Shown here in pieces: positions 7,958-16,963 of a DNA stretch of 64,000 nucleotides (within the stretch, counting starts at the first letter, position 1; each line of letters begins with the position of its first letter). The DNA is taken from the NCBI RefSeq assembly GCF_013141915.1, contig NZ_SROX01000023.1, forward strand, positions 1-64,000, in the 5' to 3' direction. The DNA is from Cupriavidus necator (GTDB lineage: Bacteria > Pseudomonadota > Gammaproteobacteria > Burkholderiales > Burkholderiaceae). The notes under the pieces are model-generated. The model was not told the DNA's origin and ran no database searches. It was given only the letters and a program-made list of their open reading frames with translations. The position numbers were made by a program, and so were the translations under genes.

Positions 7958-10818
7958 GATGTCAGCGCCGGCACGGCGGTGGAGTCCCAGAAGCCCTTGC
8001 GGCACAGGCCGCGGGCAGTGCAATACACGCAGGCCGCGGCATCGCCGAAGGCCGGCAGCTTCGCGCCCTGGCGCAGGCGCATCACGTCGTCGCGCATCTG
8101 GCGTTCGAGCCAGGTGACGGCGGCCTCGAAATCCGGCAGGCCGACCTCGCGCTGCGCCGCCGACGCGCCCTCGCGCGCGCCTTCGAGCGAGACCCAGCTG
8201 CCCGCCGCGGCATCGGCGCGCAGCAGGCCGTAGAACGGCAACTGGCAGTCTTCCCCGACCTCGGCCAGCTTGCGCTTGAGCCGGGTGGCGCTCTGGGTCT
8301 TGTAGTCGAGCACGGCATGCGCGCCGCCCGGTCCCTGGTCAAGCCGGTCGATGCGGCCGGTCAGGCGCAGCGGCTGGCCGTCCGGCATCGGCAGGTCGAT
8401 GCCGGCATCGAGCTCGCCGCCGCGCCAGAACCAGCCCTCGGCCTCGCGCGCGGACTGCCAAGCGACATACGACGGCAACACCTCGCGCCAGCGCCGGTAG
8501 TAGGCAATGGCGTTGCCGTCCTCGGCCATCAGCGCCCCGAACACTTCTTCCGATATCTCGGCAAGGCGTGCCAGGCGCGCCTCGTCGGACATGGTTTCGC
8601 CGCGCTCGCGCCGCGCCTGCAGCTCCTTGTGGTAGCTCAGCAGCACGCGGTGCAGGGTCTCGCCGATTTCGCGCTTCTCCAGCTCGTCGCTGACCGTCTC
8701 CAGCCCGGCCAGGCCCAGCATGCGGCCGGCAAAGAACTGGTAGGGGCAGCGGCGCAGCATGTTGTATGCCTGCGCGCTCCAGCGCACCGGCACCAGCGCG
8801 GGCTCGGCCGCCGGGGCCGGCATGCCGCGCACCTCGGCGAAGGTCTCGTGCGCCAGCGGTGCAACGGCGGCTTCGATGCTGACCCCGGCGCGCGCGCAGC
8901 ATGCCGCCAGCCGCTCGATCCAGCCTGACACGTGGTGCGGCTCGCCACGGCTGCCGTAGCGCTGCCAGGTCAGCACCACGTCGTCGTTGTTCAGCAGCAC
9001 CTCGGCAAGGTCGCGCGCCTGTTGCGCGAAGCGCGCCTCGCGGTCTTCGAGATCCAGTTCGCGCCGCATCTGGTTGGAAAAAAACATCAGCTCGGCGGCG
9101 CTGGACGGCAACTGCGCGTCATCGCAGCCAACGATCACCACGCCCTCGAAGCGCCGCATGCGCGCGCCGTTCAGGGGCAGGATGGTGATGCGCGCGGGCC
9201 CGCCGGCCGACGGTTCCTTGTAGGCGACCGATTCCAGCAGCGCCGACAGCATCGCGCGGAACTCGCCCTGCGACAGCGTGGCGTGGCCGCCGGTCTCGTC
9301 GCGCGGCAGGTCCTGCAGCCGCGCCAGTGCATCGAGCAGCTGGCCGCCGGCATCGTCAGCGGCCAGCGCGGCGCGCATGCCGAGGCGGTCGAGCATACCG
9401 TCGAGCCGCTCCAGCCACGTCGCCAGCGGATGCTGCGCGAGGCCGCGCGGCCAGCGTTCGGCCTCGTCGGCCAGCAAGCCAATCAGGCCATGGGCCGCGC
9501 GGCGCGGCACCTGGTCGGCCTCCTCATCGTCGGCCGCGGCCTGCTGCGCGCTTGCCGGCGTGTGTGCGAACAACTGGCGCAGCCGCGCCCAGCCGCCGGT
9601 AATGCCTTCGCGCCGCACCTGGCGTTCGAGCAGCGCGATGGCCGCGCCGCGCGCGGCGACGTCGGGCAGGCAGAACGGGCTCTTGAGCAGGTCCAGCAGC
9701 GCGGCGGTATCGCCATCGCGCACCAGCAGGTCGAACCAGCGCATCAGCGCGGCGGCGGCGCGCGTGGTGGAGAGCTTCCAGCCGGTCTCGTCGCGCACCG
9801 GCGCGCCGGCGCGCGCCAGCAGCGCGCGCGCGCGGCGTGCCACCACGCGGTCGTGCGCGACCAGCGCCACCTGGCGACGGCCCTGGTTGAGCCACTGCAC
9901 CAGCTGCGCGGCGGCGGCAGCGGCCTCGTCCTCGAAGCGCGCGCAGCCAACCACGCGCACCGACGGGCGCTGCGGGGGCAGTGCCGGCATTGCCGGCGCA
10001 GCCTCGGTATCTTCGGCGATCCTGGCTTCCGGCCACAGCGTCAGCAGCGCCTGGTACCAGCCGCCCTCGCCCTCGCCCTCGCCCTCGCCGCTCCAGTCAT
10101 AGCCAACCTGAAGCACCGGCACCAGCTCGGCGGCATCGCGCAGGAACGCCGCTTCGAGCGGCGTCGGCGGCGTCGGCGCAATCCAGACCACCGGGCCGCG
10201 CAAGTGCTGGGACAGTTCGCGCAACGCGCGGCGCTTCGCCGGCAGCGGATCGTCGGGCCCGGACAGCGCTTGCCAGAACGCCAGCACGATGCGGGCTTCC
10301 TCGCCCAGGAAGCGCTCTGACAGATGCGAATAGGTCCGCGCCAGCGCGCCCTGCAGCAGGCCGGCGCGATCGTCGCCGTCGATCTCGTCGTCGTCGCGGA
10401 TGGCGGCGTCTTCGAGCCAGCGCGCGCTGAGCTCGTCGCAGATCGTCAGCAGCGTCTGCGACAGCCCCCATGCCGCGGTTTCGTTCTGGGCGCCGAAGGC
10501 ACGGCGCAGCCAGTCTTGCCCGCGCATCGCCTGCTGCACCGCAAGCAGGCGCGCGGCCGGGCTGCGCACCGGGGCGCCGTCCGGCGGCAGGTCGAGCAGC
10601 CAGTGGCCCAGCGTCAGCACGCGCGGCAGCAGCCGCGGCCGCCCGGAGGCACGCGCCGCGGCGTCGAGCGCCTCGCGCACGCCCGGAATCTGCGCGGCGG
10701 TCGGCACCACCACGTGCGCAGCCGCCTCGGGCGCGCCGCAGCGGTCAAGGAAATACCAGGCAGCGGTGGCCGCCTGTTCAAGAAAGTCGGGGCCTGGGCG
10801 AAAACTTAGCGACGTCAT
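7954..10818 (-). CDS. addB: Double-strand break repair nuclease subunit AddB
   Basis: AddB is the second AddAB subunit, with an inactivated helicase fold and a C-terminal PD-(D/E)XK nuclease. The product has 954 residues. The nuclease core is visible as GRIDRLDQ, then HAVLDYKTQS, then the QLPFYGLL helix. Four cysteines (one in RRCPYQFF and three in CVYCTARGLC near the end) match the Fe-S cluster clamp around this nuclease domain in AddB and Cas4 proteins. The family N-terminal half is recognisable by position and by EAAFLRDAAELVPVLQVGYD-like segments rather than a canonical Walker A. A hexanucleotide repeat encodes a Gly-Glu run (see 10064). addA follows with a 4-nt overlap. Confidence 0.9.
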   Translation of the reverse strand: MTSLSFRPGPDFLEQAATAAWYFLDRCGAPEAAAHVVVPTAAQIPGVREALDAAARASGRPRLLPRVLTLGHWLLDLPPDGAPVRSPAARLLAVQQAMRGQDWLRRAFGAQNETAAWGLSQTLLTICDELSARWLEDAAIRDDDEIDGDDRAGLLQGALARTYSHLSERFLGEEARIVLAFWQALSGPDDPLPAKRRALRELSQHLRGPVVWIAPTPPTPLEAAFLRDAAELVPVLQVGYDWSGEGEGEGEGGWYQALLTLWPEARIAEDTEAAPAMPALPPQRPSVRVVGCARFEDEAAAAAAQLVQWLNQGRRQVALVAHDRVVARRARALLARAGAPVRDETGWKLSTTRAAAALMRWFDLLVRDGDTAALLDLLKSPFCLPDVAARGAAIALLERQVRREGITGGWARLRQLFAHTPASAQQAAADDEEADQVPRRAAHGLIGLLADEAERWPRGLAQHPLATWLERLDGMLDRLGMRAALAADDAGGQLLDALARLQDLPRDETGGHATLSQGEFRAMLSALLESVAYKEPSAGGPARITILPLNGARMRRFEGVVIVGCDDAQLPSSAAELMFFSNQMRRELDLEDREARFAQQARDLAEVLLNNDDVVLTWQRYGSRGEPHHVSGWIERLAACCARAGVSIEAAVAPLAHETFAEVRGMPAPAAEPALVPVRWSAQAYNMLRRCPYQFFAGRMLGLAGLETVSDELEKREIGETLHRVLLSYHKELQARRERGETMSDEARLARLAEISEEVFGALMAEDGNAIAYYRRWREVLPSYVAWQSAREAEGWFWRGGELDAGIDLPMPDGQPLRLTGRIDRLDQGPGGAHAVLDYKTQSATRLKRKLAEVGEDCQLPFYGLLRADAAAGSWVSLEGAREGASAAQREVGLPDFEAAVTWLERQMRDDVMRLRQGAKLPAFGDAAACVYCTARGLCRKGFWDSTAVPALTS
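10064..10087. repeat. Four tandem CCCTCG hexamers inside addB
   Basis: Four exact copies of CCCTCG, preceded and followed by partial copies, encode an alternating Gly-Glu stretch on the minus strand. Gain or loss of units would keep the reading frame. Confidence 0.8.
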
Positions 10819-10941
10819 GGGCCGTCATCGGGGCACGTGGGCCGCTGTATCAGGTAACAACGGAAGGCAACAAAGGCAGAGCCCCACCAGCCGGCATGGC
10901 CGCCAGCGGGACATCGCGGTACGGGGACAGACTGCGCCGCT

Positions 10942-11214
10942 TCAGTCAGATCCGCCTTCCAGGCGGGCGCGGATCTCGCGCGCGGTTTCGAGCAGGCCCT
11001 CGTAACCCGAGCGCGCATGCTCGGGCAAGTCCGGGTCGCCAACCAGGGTGCCAAGCGTTTCAATAATGCTGTAGACCAGCCCGCGGGCGGCACCGCTGGC
11101 GATGCTGTTGGTCTCGACGGCGCTGCTGATGTGGTCCAGCGCATCGCTCAGGTGGTCGACGTCCGGCGCCTGGCCGGGCTCGGGCTGCGAAGGCTTGTGG
11201 GGATCGGTGTTCAT
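10942..11214 (-). CDS. Small hypothetical protein, 90 residues
   Basis: I do not recognise a family. The product is acidic and soluble in character, with a Pro-rich N-terminus (MNTDPHKPSQPEPGQ) followed by a predicted helical body (DHLSDALDHISSAVETNSIA, then ARGLVYSIIETLGTLVG and ARSGYEGLLETAREIRARLE). There is no signal peptide, membrane segment or cysteine. The start is supported by an open frame with G+C-rich third codon positions and by lying clear of addB, 123 bp upstream of it on the same strand. It could be co-transcribed with addB and addA, but nothing shows that it acts with them. Confidence 0.6.
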   Translation of the reverse strand: MNTDPHKPSQPEPGQAPDVDHLSDALDHISSAVETNSIASGAARGLVYSIIETLGTLVGDPDLPEHARSGYEGLLETAREIRARLEGGSD

Positions 11215-11661
11215 GTCGATGACCTAGTCAGGGGCGCAGGGTGCATGGGAATGGTGCGCCGCGAGACGCCCACCGGGCGCCGTGCGAACCGCTTCTATTC
11301 TACGCGCGCGCTGTACGCATCTGGCACGGCGGCGCGCACAAGTGCATTCTATGACACCCGCTCCAACCGCCGCCGCGATTGGGTAAATCTCTCGCCGCCA
11401 TTGAAAATAAGCATTTCAATGAATTAAACCTTTGCACCAGAATAACGGCATTGCTTGCGAGCCCTGCTGGCGCGGGTGCCGGCGCCGGTCTTGAAAATCG
11501 GCAAACTGGTAACATATCGACAGCACCGGGCGCGGTAGCGGCCTCTACCGCCTGCTTCAGGCTGAAGGGGTGGCCCGACGGGTCCGCGCAATCTCGTGTA
11601 AGGTAACGGCTCGGCCGTCCAGCCTTCAACATAAACAGAGCGAAACCAGAGGTTTTCCGCC
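11215..11661. other. Intergenic region between the 90-residue gene and trxA
   Basis: About 450 bp without a credible gene. It contains an A+T-richer stretch around 11380-11450, unusual for this genome, and TTGAAA at 11491-11496. I could not fit a convincing -35/-10 pair for trxA. It must hold promoters for two divergent genes. No repeat or stable hairpin stands out. Confidence 0.5.
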
Positions 11662-11988
11662 ATGAGCGAACAAATCAAGTATGTGAGCGACGCCTCGTTC
11701 GACGCTGACGTCCTCCAGTCCGACAAGCCCGTCCTGCTCGATTTCTGGGCGGAATGGTGCGGCCCCTGCAAGATGATCGCGCCGATCCTGGATGAAGTCG
11801 CCAAGGACTACGGTGACAAGCTGCAGATCGCCAAGATCAATGTCGATGAAAACCAGCAGGTGCCGGCCAAGTTCGGCATCCGCGGCATCCCCACGCTGAT
11901 CCTGTTCAAGAACGGCGCGGTCGCGGCCCAGAAGGTCGGCGCGTTGTCCAAGTCGCAACTGACCGCCTTCCTCGACGGCAACCTGTAA
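11662..11988 (+). CDS. trxA: Thioredoxin 1
   Basis: Thioredoxin is a cytoplasmic disulfide reductase that supplies electrons to reductases such as ribonucleotide and methionine sulfoxide reductases. The product has 108 residues, the family's usual length. It carries the active site WCGPCKM in the context [18 protein letters not shown], the cis-proline in [11 protein letters not shown], and a final helix [11 protein letters not shown]. The ATG follows an AGAGG ribosome-binding site. It lies just upstream of rho, an order common in many proteobacteria. A G+C stem follows at about 11998-12020 but has only three Ts, so read-through to rho is possible. Confidence 0.97.
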   Translation: MSEQIKYVSDASFDADVLQSDKPVLLDFWAEWCGPCKMIAPILDEVAKDYGDKLQIAKINVDENQQVPAKFGIRGIPTLILFKNGAVAAQKVGALSKSQLTAFLDGNL

Positions 11989-12073
11989 GCTGCGCGCCGG
12001 GACCCGAACCACGGTCCCGGTTTCGTCACGATCCGACGTGCGTGCGCCACACCCTGGCGCGCCGGTCGGATTG

Positions 12074-12082
12074 TGCTAAGAT
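12074..12082 (+). promoter_or_regulatory. Extended -10 promoter of rho
   Basis: TGCTAAGAT matches the extended -10 pattern (TG, one base, TAAGAT). No good -35 is visible. It would give a leader of roughly 80 nt before the rho ATG. Confidence 0.5.
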
Positions 12083-12168
12083 GCCACCAACAACTCCCCG
12101 AGCGTTCGCTCATTTTCTCCCCCTTCCTTTAGGTCTCGCCCGTCCGGGCCCATCTGTACCCCTCGTCT

Positions 12169-13431
12169 ATGCACCTGACAGAACTCAAATCGCTTCACGT
12201 GTCTGCGCTTCTCGAAATGGCGGCTACGCTCGAGATCGACAACGCACAACGGATGCGCAAACAGGAACTGATGTTTGCGATCCTGAAGAAGCGCGCCAAG
12301 ATGGGCGAAACCATCTACGGAGACGGCACGCTGGAAGTTCTGCCTGACGGCTTCGGTTTCCTGCGCTCGCCCGAGACCTCCTACCTGGCCAGCACCGACG
12401 ACATCTACATCAGCCCGTCGCAGATCCGTCGCTTCAACCTGCACACCGGCGATTCGATCGAAGGCGAGGTGCGCACGCCCAAGGACGGCGAGCGCTATTT
12501 CGCGCTGGTCAAGGTAGACAAGGTCAACGGCCAGGCCCCTGAAGCGGTCAAGAACCGCATCATGTTCGAAAACCTGACGCCGCTGCATCCGAACCGGCCG
12601 CTCACGCTCGAACGCGACATCAAGGCCGAGGAAAACATCACCGGCCGCATCATCGACATGATCGCCCCGATCGGCCGCGGCCAGCGCGCGCTGCTGGTGG
12701 CGTCGCCCAAGTCGGGCAAGACCGTGATGCTGCAACACATTGCACACGCGATCGCCAACAATCATCCGGAAGCCGACCTGTTCGTGCTGCTGATCGACGA
12801 ACGCCCGGAAGAAGTGACCGAGATGCAGCGCTCGGTGCGCGGCGAAGTGGTCGCCTCCACCTTCGACGAACCGGCCATCCGCCACGTGCAGGTTGCCGAA
12901 ATGGTGATCGAGAAAGCCAAGCGCCTGGTCGAGCTGAAGCGCGACGTGGTGATCCTGCTGGACTCCATCACCCGCCTCGCGCGCGCCTACAACACCGTGG
13001 TGCCGGCCTCGGGCAAGGTGCTGACCGGCGGCGTCGACGCCAACGCGCTGCAGCGCCCGAAGCGCTTCTTCGGCGCCGCGCGCAACCTGGAGGAAGGCGG
13101 CTCGCTGACCATCATCGCCACCGCGCTGATCGAAACCGGCAGCCGCATGGACGACGTGATCTACGAAGAGTTCAAGGGCACCGGCAACATGGAAGTGCAC
13201 CTGGAACGCCGCCTCGCCGAAAAGCGCGTCTATCCGTCGATCAACCTGAACAAGTCGGGCACGCGCCGCGAAGAACTGCTGATCAAGCCGGACATCCTGC
13301 AAAAGATCTGGGTGCTGCGCAAGTTCATCTCCGACATGGATGAAGTGCAGGCGATGGAATTCATCATGGACAAGATGAAGGCCACCAAGAACAACGCCGA
13401 GTTTTTCGATATGATGCGCCGAGGCGGCTAA
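12169..13431 (+). CDS. rho: Transcription termination factor Rho
   Basis: Rho is the hexameric RNA helicase that terminates untranslated transcripts. The 420-residue product matches the E. coli length. The N-terminal helical domain ([18 protein letters not shown]) is followed by the RNA-binding cold-shock-like fold with GFGFLRSPE. The ATPase core shows Walker A ASPKSGKT, the acidic [11 protein letters not shown] segment and Walker [18 protein letters not shown]. The secondary RNA site (Q-loop and R-loop region) includes [14 protein letters not shown]. The gene ends with the normal Rho C-terminus and is followed by a strong terminator. Confidence 0.98.
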   Translation: MHLTELKSLHVSALLEMAATLEIDNAQRMRKQELMFAILKKRAKMGETIYGDGTLEVLPDGFGFLRSPETSYLASTDDIYISPSQIRRFNLHTGDSIEGEVRTPKDGERYFALVKVDKVNGQAPEAVKNRIMFENLTPLHPNRPLTLERDIKAEENITGRIIDMIAPIGRGQRALLVASPKSGKTVMLQHIAHAIANNHPEADLFVLLIDERPEEVTEMQRSVRGEVVASTFDEPAIRHVQVAEMVIEKAKRLVELKRDVVILLDSITRLARAYNTVVPASGKVLTGGVDANALQRPKRFFGAARNLEEGGSLTIIATALIETGSRMDDVIYEEFKGTGNMEVHLERRLAEKRVYPSINLNKSGTRREELLIKPDILQKIWVLRKFISDMDEVQAMEFIMDKMKATKNNAEFFDMMRRGG

Positions 13432-13464
13432 GCCTCGCTGCGGCCGTGCCGCAACGCAGACAGG

Positions 13465-13490
13465 AAGGCGTGCCGCGGCACGCCTTTTTT
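13465..13490 (+). terminator. Intrinsic terminator of rho
   Basis: A near-perfect inverted repeat (GGCGTGCC/GGCACGCC, extended by flanking A/T pairs) runs straight into TTTTTT. It lies 33 bp after the rho stop and just ahead of mtfA. Confidence 0.9.
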
Positions 13491-13506
13491 GTTGTTCGAC
13501 CATTCC

Positions 13507-14358
13507 ATGCTTGGCAAACTGACCACCTTCCTGCGTTCGCGCTCTCGCGCCCGCAAGCTCGAGCACTACGCCATCCCCGACGCGCTATGGTCGCGCACCG
13601 TGGCCGCGCTGCCGTTCGTGCAGCGCTACGGCAGCACTGACCTGGCGGCGCTGCGCGAGCTGGCCACGCTGTTCATCGCCGAGAAGGAATACTCCACCGC
13701 GCATGACCTGCCGCTGGCCGACGACATGGTGGTCAGCGTCGCGGTGCAGGCCTGCGTGCCGATCCTGAAACTGGGACTGCCGTGGTACCGCGGCTGGCAT
13801 GGCATCGTGCTGTACCCGGGCGAGTTCATCATCCGGCGAACCGTGCAGGACGAGATCGGCCTGGTCCATGGCGTGGTCGAGGAAGCCAGCGGCGAAGCCT
13901 GGGAACACGGGCCGGTGATCTTGTCCTGGCCCGACGTGCACAGCCCTGGCGCTGGCATCGACAGCGACCATGACCTGCCGGCGGACACCTACAACGTGGT
14001 CATCCACGAATTCGCCCACAAGCTCGACATGCTCGACGGCGAGCCCGACGGCGTGCCGGCGTTCTCGCGCGTGCTGCATCCGGATGTCGACGCCGAAGCG
14101 TGGGCCGAGACTTTCCTGAGTGAGTACGATCGCTTCGCCGAAGCCTGGGACGCGCGGGACGAGGCCGACTGGGAGCATCCGGAGCGCCTGCCCGCGGCCC
14201 TGCGCATCATCGACCCCTACGGCAGCGAGGCGCCGAGCGAATTCTTTGCCGTGACTTCAGAGGCATTTTTTGTCGAGCCAGGCGGACTGGCGCGGCATTG
14301 GCCCGTGGTATATCAGTCGCTGGCGGCGTTCTATCGGCAGGATCCGGCCGCGATGTGA
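13507..14358 (+). CDS. mtfA: Zinc peptidase of the MtfA (M90) family
   Basis: In E. coli, MtfA is a zinc aminopeptidase that binds the repressor Mlc and so relieves repression of glucose PTS genes. Whether that partner exists here is unknown. The 283-residue product has the metal motif HEFAH (167-171) followed by KLDMLDG, and the distal acidic helix EFFAVTSEAFF that supplies the third ligand. The VLYPGEFI segment is also typical of the family. I chose the ATG at 13507. An in-frame TTG at 13489 lies inside the T-run of the rho terminator and is unlikely. There is no clear ribosome-binding site. Confidence 0.88.
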   Translation: MLGKLTTFLRSRSRARKLEHYAIPDALWSRTVAALPFVQRYGSTDLAALRELATLFIAEKEYSTAHDLPLADDMVVSVAVQACVPILKLGLPWYRGWHGIVLYPGEFIIRRTVQDEIGLVHGVVEEASGEAWEHGPVILSWPDVHSPGAGIDSDHDLPADTYNVVIHEFAHKLDMLDGEPDGVPAFSRVLHPDVDAEAWAETFLSEYDRFAEAWDARDEADWEHPERLPAALRIIDPYGSEAPSEFFAVTSEAFFVEPGGLARHWPVVYQSLAAFYRQDPAAM

Positions 14359-14435
14359 AAAAAGCGTCTCTTCGAGGCACAACACTTTGTTGGGCCGGTG
14401 CGCTCGCACCCTTCCCCAAGTATTTGTTTTTCTGC

Positions 14436-14441
14436 CATAAT
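14436..14441 (+). promoter_or_regulatory. -10 element, probable rpmE2 promoter
   Basis: CATAAT in an A/T-rich patch, with TTCCCC 18 bp upstream as a poor -35. It is placed about 115 bp before the rpmE2 ATG. Confidence 0.4.
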
Positions 14442-14554
14442 CCCGGTTTGCCCGTATCGGCAAGTGGTTCGTTCGTCGCCGCGCCATGCCTTCTCCCACT
14501 GGCGGAGAACTGCGGATTGCAACGGACTGGCTACCTAACCAGAAAGGACTCATC

Positions 14555-14815
14555 ATGAAAGAAGGCATTCACCCGAATTACCGCGAAGTCGTGTTCCAGG
14601 ACATGTCCAGCGACTTCAGCTTCATCACCCGCTCGACCATCCAGACCAAGGACAAGATCGTGAAGGACGGCAAGGAATATCCGCTGGCCAAGATCGAAGT
14701 CTCGTCGGAATCGCACCCGTTCTACACCGGCACCCAAAAGATCATGGACACCGCCGGCCGCGTGGAAAAGTTCCGCCAGAAGTTCGGCAACAAGCTGGGC
14801 AAGGCTGCGAAGTAA
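14555..14815 (+). CDS. rpmE2: Ribosomal protein bL31, type B (zinc-free)
   Basis: L31 is a large-subunit protein at the central protuberance that bridges to the small subunit. The 86-residue product is the longer type B form: [20 protein letters not shown] at the start and [21 protein letters not shown] near the end. It has no cysteine, so it cannot hold the zinc of type A L31. Type B paralogues are commonly used under zinc limitation, but no Zur-box-like operator is obvious upstream. The start is set by AGAAAGGA ahead of the ATG. Confidence 0.95.
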   Translation: MKEGIHPNYREVVFQDMSSDFSFITRSTIQTKDKIVKDGKEYPLAKIEVSSESHPFYTGTQKIMDTAGRVEKFRQKFGNKLGKAAK

Positions 14816-14877
14816 TCGCGTTCAGCGACCCCGCTGCGCGCATCCCGCGGACCAGTTCCGGGAGCGCGCGAACCAGT

Positions 14878-14910
14878 AAAGAGGCAGCATCGGCTGCCTC
14901 TTTGCTTTTG
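14878..14910 (+). terminator. Intrinsic terminator of rpmE2
   Basis: The inverted repeat AAAGAGGCAGC/GCTGCCTCTTT is followed by GCTTTTG. It lies about 60 bp after the rpmE2 stop. Confidence 0.85.
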
Positions 14911-15057
14911 TGCCGGCGCTATCGGCCGGCACTGCTTGTCATTTGGACTTACCCCCACGTTCCGTGGGGCTTCCACGCCATGCCGCGGCCATGCGGCCGC
15001 CGCATGCGCGATACTGTGGCCTTCGCGCCATGGCGCCACGGCCCGACCTGAGCATCG

Positions 15058-16845
15058 ATGCGTCAAGCCAACACCTCACCCGTCCAGTTGACCGCGGCCG
15101 CCACCGGCGCCCTGCCGCGCGCGCTGCTGCTAGCCATCTGCATCATCTACGGCCTGGTCGGCCTGTTCGGGCGCGACCCGTGGAAGAACGAGGACGCCGC
15201 GGGCTTCGGTGTCATGTGGCAGCTCGCCACCGGCAGCATGCACGACTGGCTGATGCCGAACATCGTCGGCCGCCCCTACAGCGAGGACGGCCCGCTGGTG
15301 TTCTGGGTCGGCGCGATGATGATTCGCGGTTTCGGCGGCTGGCTGGGCGCGACTGACGCGGCGCGGCTGGCAACGGCGCTGTTCTTTTTCTCGACCTGCG
15401 CCTGCATCTGGTACACCACCTACCTGCTGGGCCGGCGCGATGAAGTCCAGCCCTTTGCCTATGCCTTCGGCGGCCAGCCCAATGCGCGCGATTACGGCCG
15501 CACGCTGGCCGACGGCGCGCTGCTGATCTTCCTCGCCTGCGTGGGCCTGGCCATGCGCGGGCACGAGACCACGCCGCAGGTCGGCCAGGTGGCGTTCATC
15601 GCTTTGGCGCTGTACGGCATGGTGCGCAGCCTCGACAAGCCCACCCAGGGCAGCCTGATCTATGGCGCCGCGCTGGGCGGCCTCTCGCTGGCCAGCGGGC
15701 CGCTGCTGGCGTTGGCGCTGGCGCTGGGCACGGCGACCTGCGCGCTGGTGTGCAAGCCGCTGCCGTGGCGGCGCCTGGCCGCAATCGGCATCCCGCTGGC
15801 GCTGCTGATCGTGTCGGCATGGCTGGCGGCTGCCTACTTCGGCGCAGCCGACCGCGACGAGGCCGTGGCATTTATCCGCGAATGGTCGCGCTATGACCGC
15901 CGCAGCTATGGCTCGCCGAATATGGCGACCTTCGGCTTCAACATGCGCAACCTGTTCCTGTACACGTGGCCGGTGTGGCCGATCGCGGGCTGGGCCTGGA
16001 TCGCCTGGACCGGCATGCGCCGCGCGCCCCACGTGGCCGCTCCGCTGGCGTTGCTGCTGCCGGTGCTGGTCCTGCTGTTCCTGCAACGCAGTGCCGGCGA
16101 CGTGCAGTTCATCCTGCTGCTGCCGCCGATGGCGGCGCTGGCGGCGTTTGCCTTGCCGACGCTGGCGCGCGGCGTGATCAATGCCATCGACTGGTTCGCG
16201 CTGCTGTTCTTCACCATCTTCGGCGGCACGGTCTGGTTCATGTGGATCGCCAAGACCACCGGCTGGCCACCGCGCATCGCGCGCAACGTGTTCCGCCAGC
16301 TGCCGGGCTACCAGCATGAGTTCACCATCGCCGCGGTGGTGTTTGCGCTGGCGGCGACGGTGGCGTGGGTATTGATCGTGCGCTGGCGGCTGTCGCGCGC
16401 GCCCAAGCAGATCTGGCGCCCGGTGGTGATCTCCGCGGCCGGCACTACCCTGATGTGGGTCATGGCGATGACGCTGTGGCTGCCCTCGATCAATTACGGC
16501 AAGACCTATCGCGACGTGGCGCAGGCGGCATCGATGGCGCTGCCGCCGGCTTACCAGTGCGTGCAGCCGATCCGAATGGGCGATGCGCAGCTGGCATCGT
16601 TCGCCTACTTCGGCCATATTCGCTTTGGCGGACCCAACGACGGCTGCGACGTGCTGCTGCGCCACGATGCGGTGGACTACGGCGAGCCGGGCAATATCTC
16701 GCACTTCGAGTGGCGGCTGATCTGGGAAGGCCGGCGCCCGGCCGACCGCGACGAGCGCTTCCGCATGTATCGCCTGGTCGATACCGCACGCGCGGTCCAC
16801 CCGCACCCCGACCTGCCGCGACGCCGACTGCCGCGCCAGCCCTGA
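15058..16845 (+). CDS. Membrane glycosyltransferase, GT-C fold (ArnT/PMT-like, family 39)
   Basis: The 595-residue product is a polytopic membrane protein with about ten hydrophobic segments and a soluble C-terminal tail. After the first segment it has FGRDPWKNEDAAGFG, an acidic first extracytoplasmic loop of the kind that carries the catalytic acid in GT-C enzymes using polyprenyl-phosphate sugars. These enzymes usually modify lipid A or glycans in the periplasm. The acceptor and the sugar are not readable from the sequence. The ATG is the first of the frame and has only a weak ribosome-binding site. A MATE exporter follows after 118 bp on the same strand, but a functional link is not evident. 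Confidence 0.7.
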   Translation: MRQANTSPVQLTAAATGALPRALLLAICIIYGLVGLFGRDPWKNEDAAGFGVMWQLATGSMHDWLMPNIVGRPYSEDGPLVFWVGAMMIRGFGGWLGATDAARLATALFFFSTCACIWYTTYLLGRRDEVQPFAYAFGGQPNARDYGRTLADGALLIFLACVGLAMRGHETTPQVGQVAFIALALYGMVRSLDKPTQGSLIYGAALGGLSLASGPLLALALALGTATCALVCKPLPWRRLAAIGIPLALLIVSAWLAAAYFGAADRDEAVAFIREWSRYDRRSYGSPNMATFGFNMRNLFLYTWPVWPIAGWAWIAWTGMRRAPHVAAPLALLLPVLVLLFLQRSAGDVQFILLLPPMAALAAFALPTLARGVINAIDWFALLFFTIFGGTVWFMWIAKTTGWPPRIARNVFRQLPGYQHEFTIAAVVFALAATVAWVLIVRWRLSRAPKQIWRPVVISAAGTTLMWVMAMTLWLPSINYGKTYRDVAQAASMALPPAYQCVQPIRMGDAQLASFAYFGHIRFGGPNDGCDVLLRHDAVDYGEPGNISHFEWRLIWEGRRPADRDERFRMYRLVDTARAVHPHPDLPRRRLPRQP

Positions 16846-16963
16846 TCCAGCCCTGTCCACCGATAGCACCCCGATACACCGCAGCGCCTGACGCGCCCAC
16901 GAACCATTCCGGCCGCAGGCGGCTGCGGGCTGGACTTCCAGCCCGCCCCCTGCAGAGCCCTGA

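Noticed and set aside
5312-8233. A plus-strand frame of about 970 codons opposite addA, and similar long frames opposite phoR, ftsH, yejF and ppk
   Set aside because: All mirror real genes on the other strand, have Arg/His/Gln-rich composition and lack start signals or motifs.
14555-14815. Zinc-binding type A L31
   Set aside because: There is no cysteine; length and sequence fit type B.
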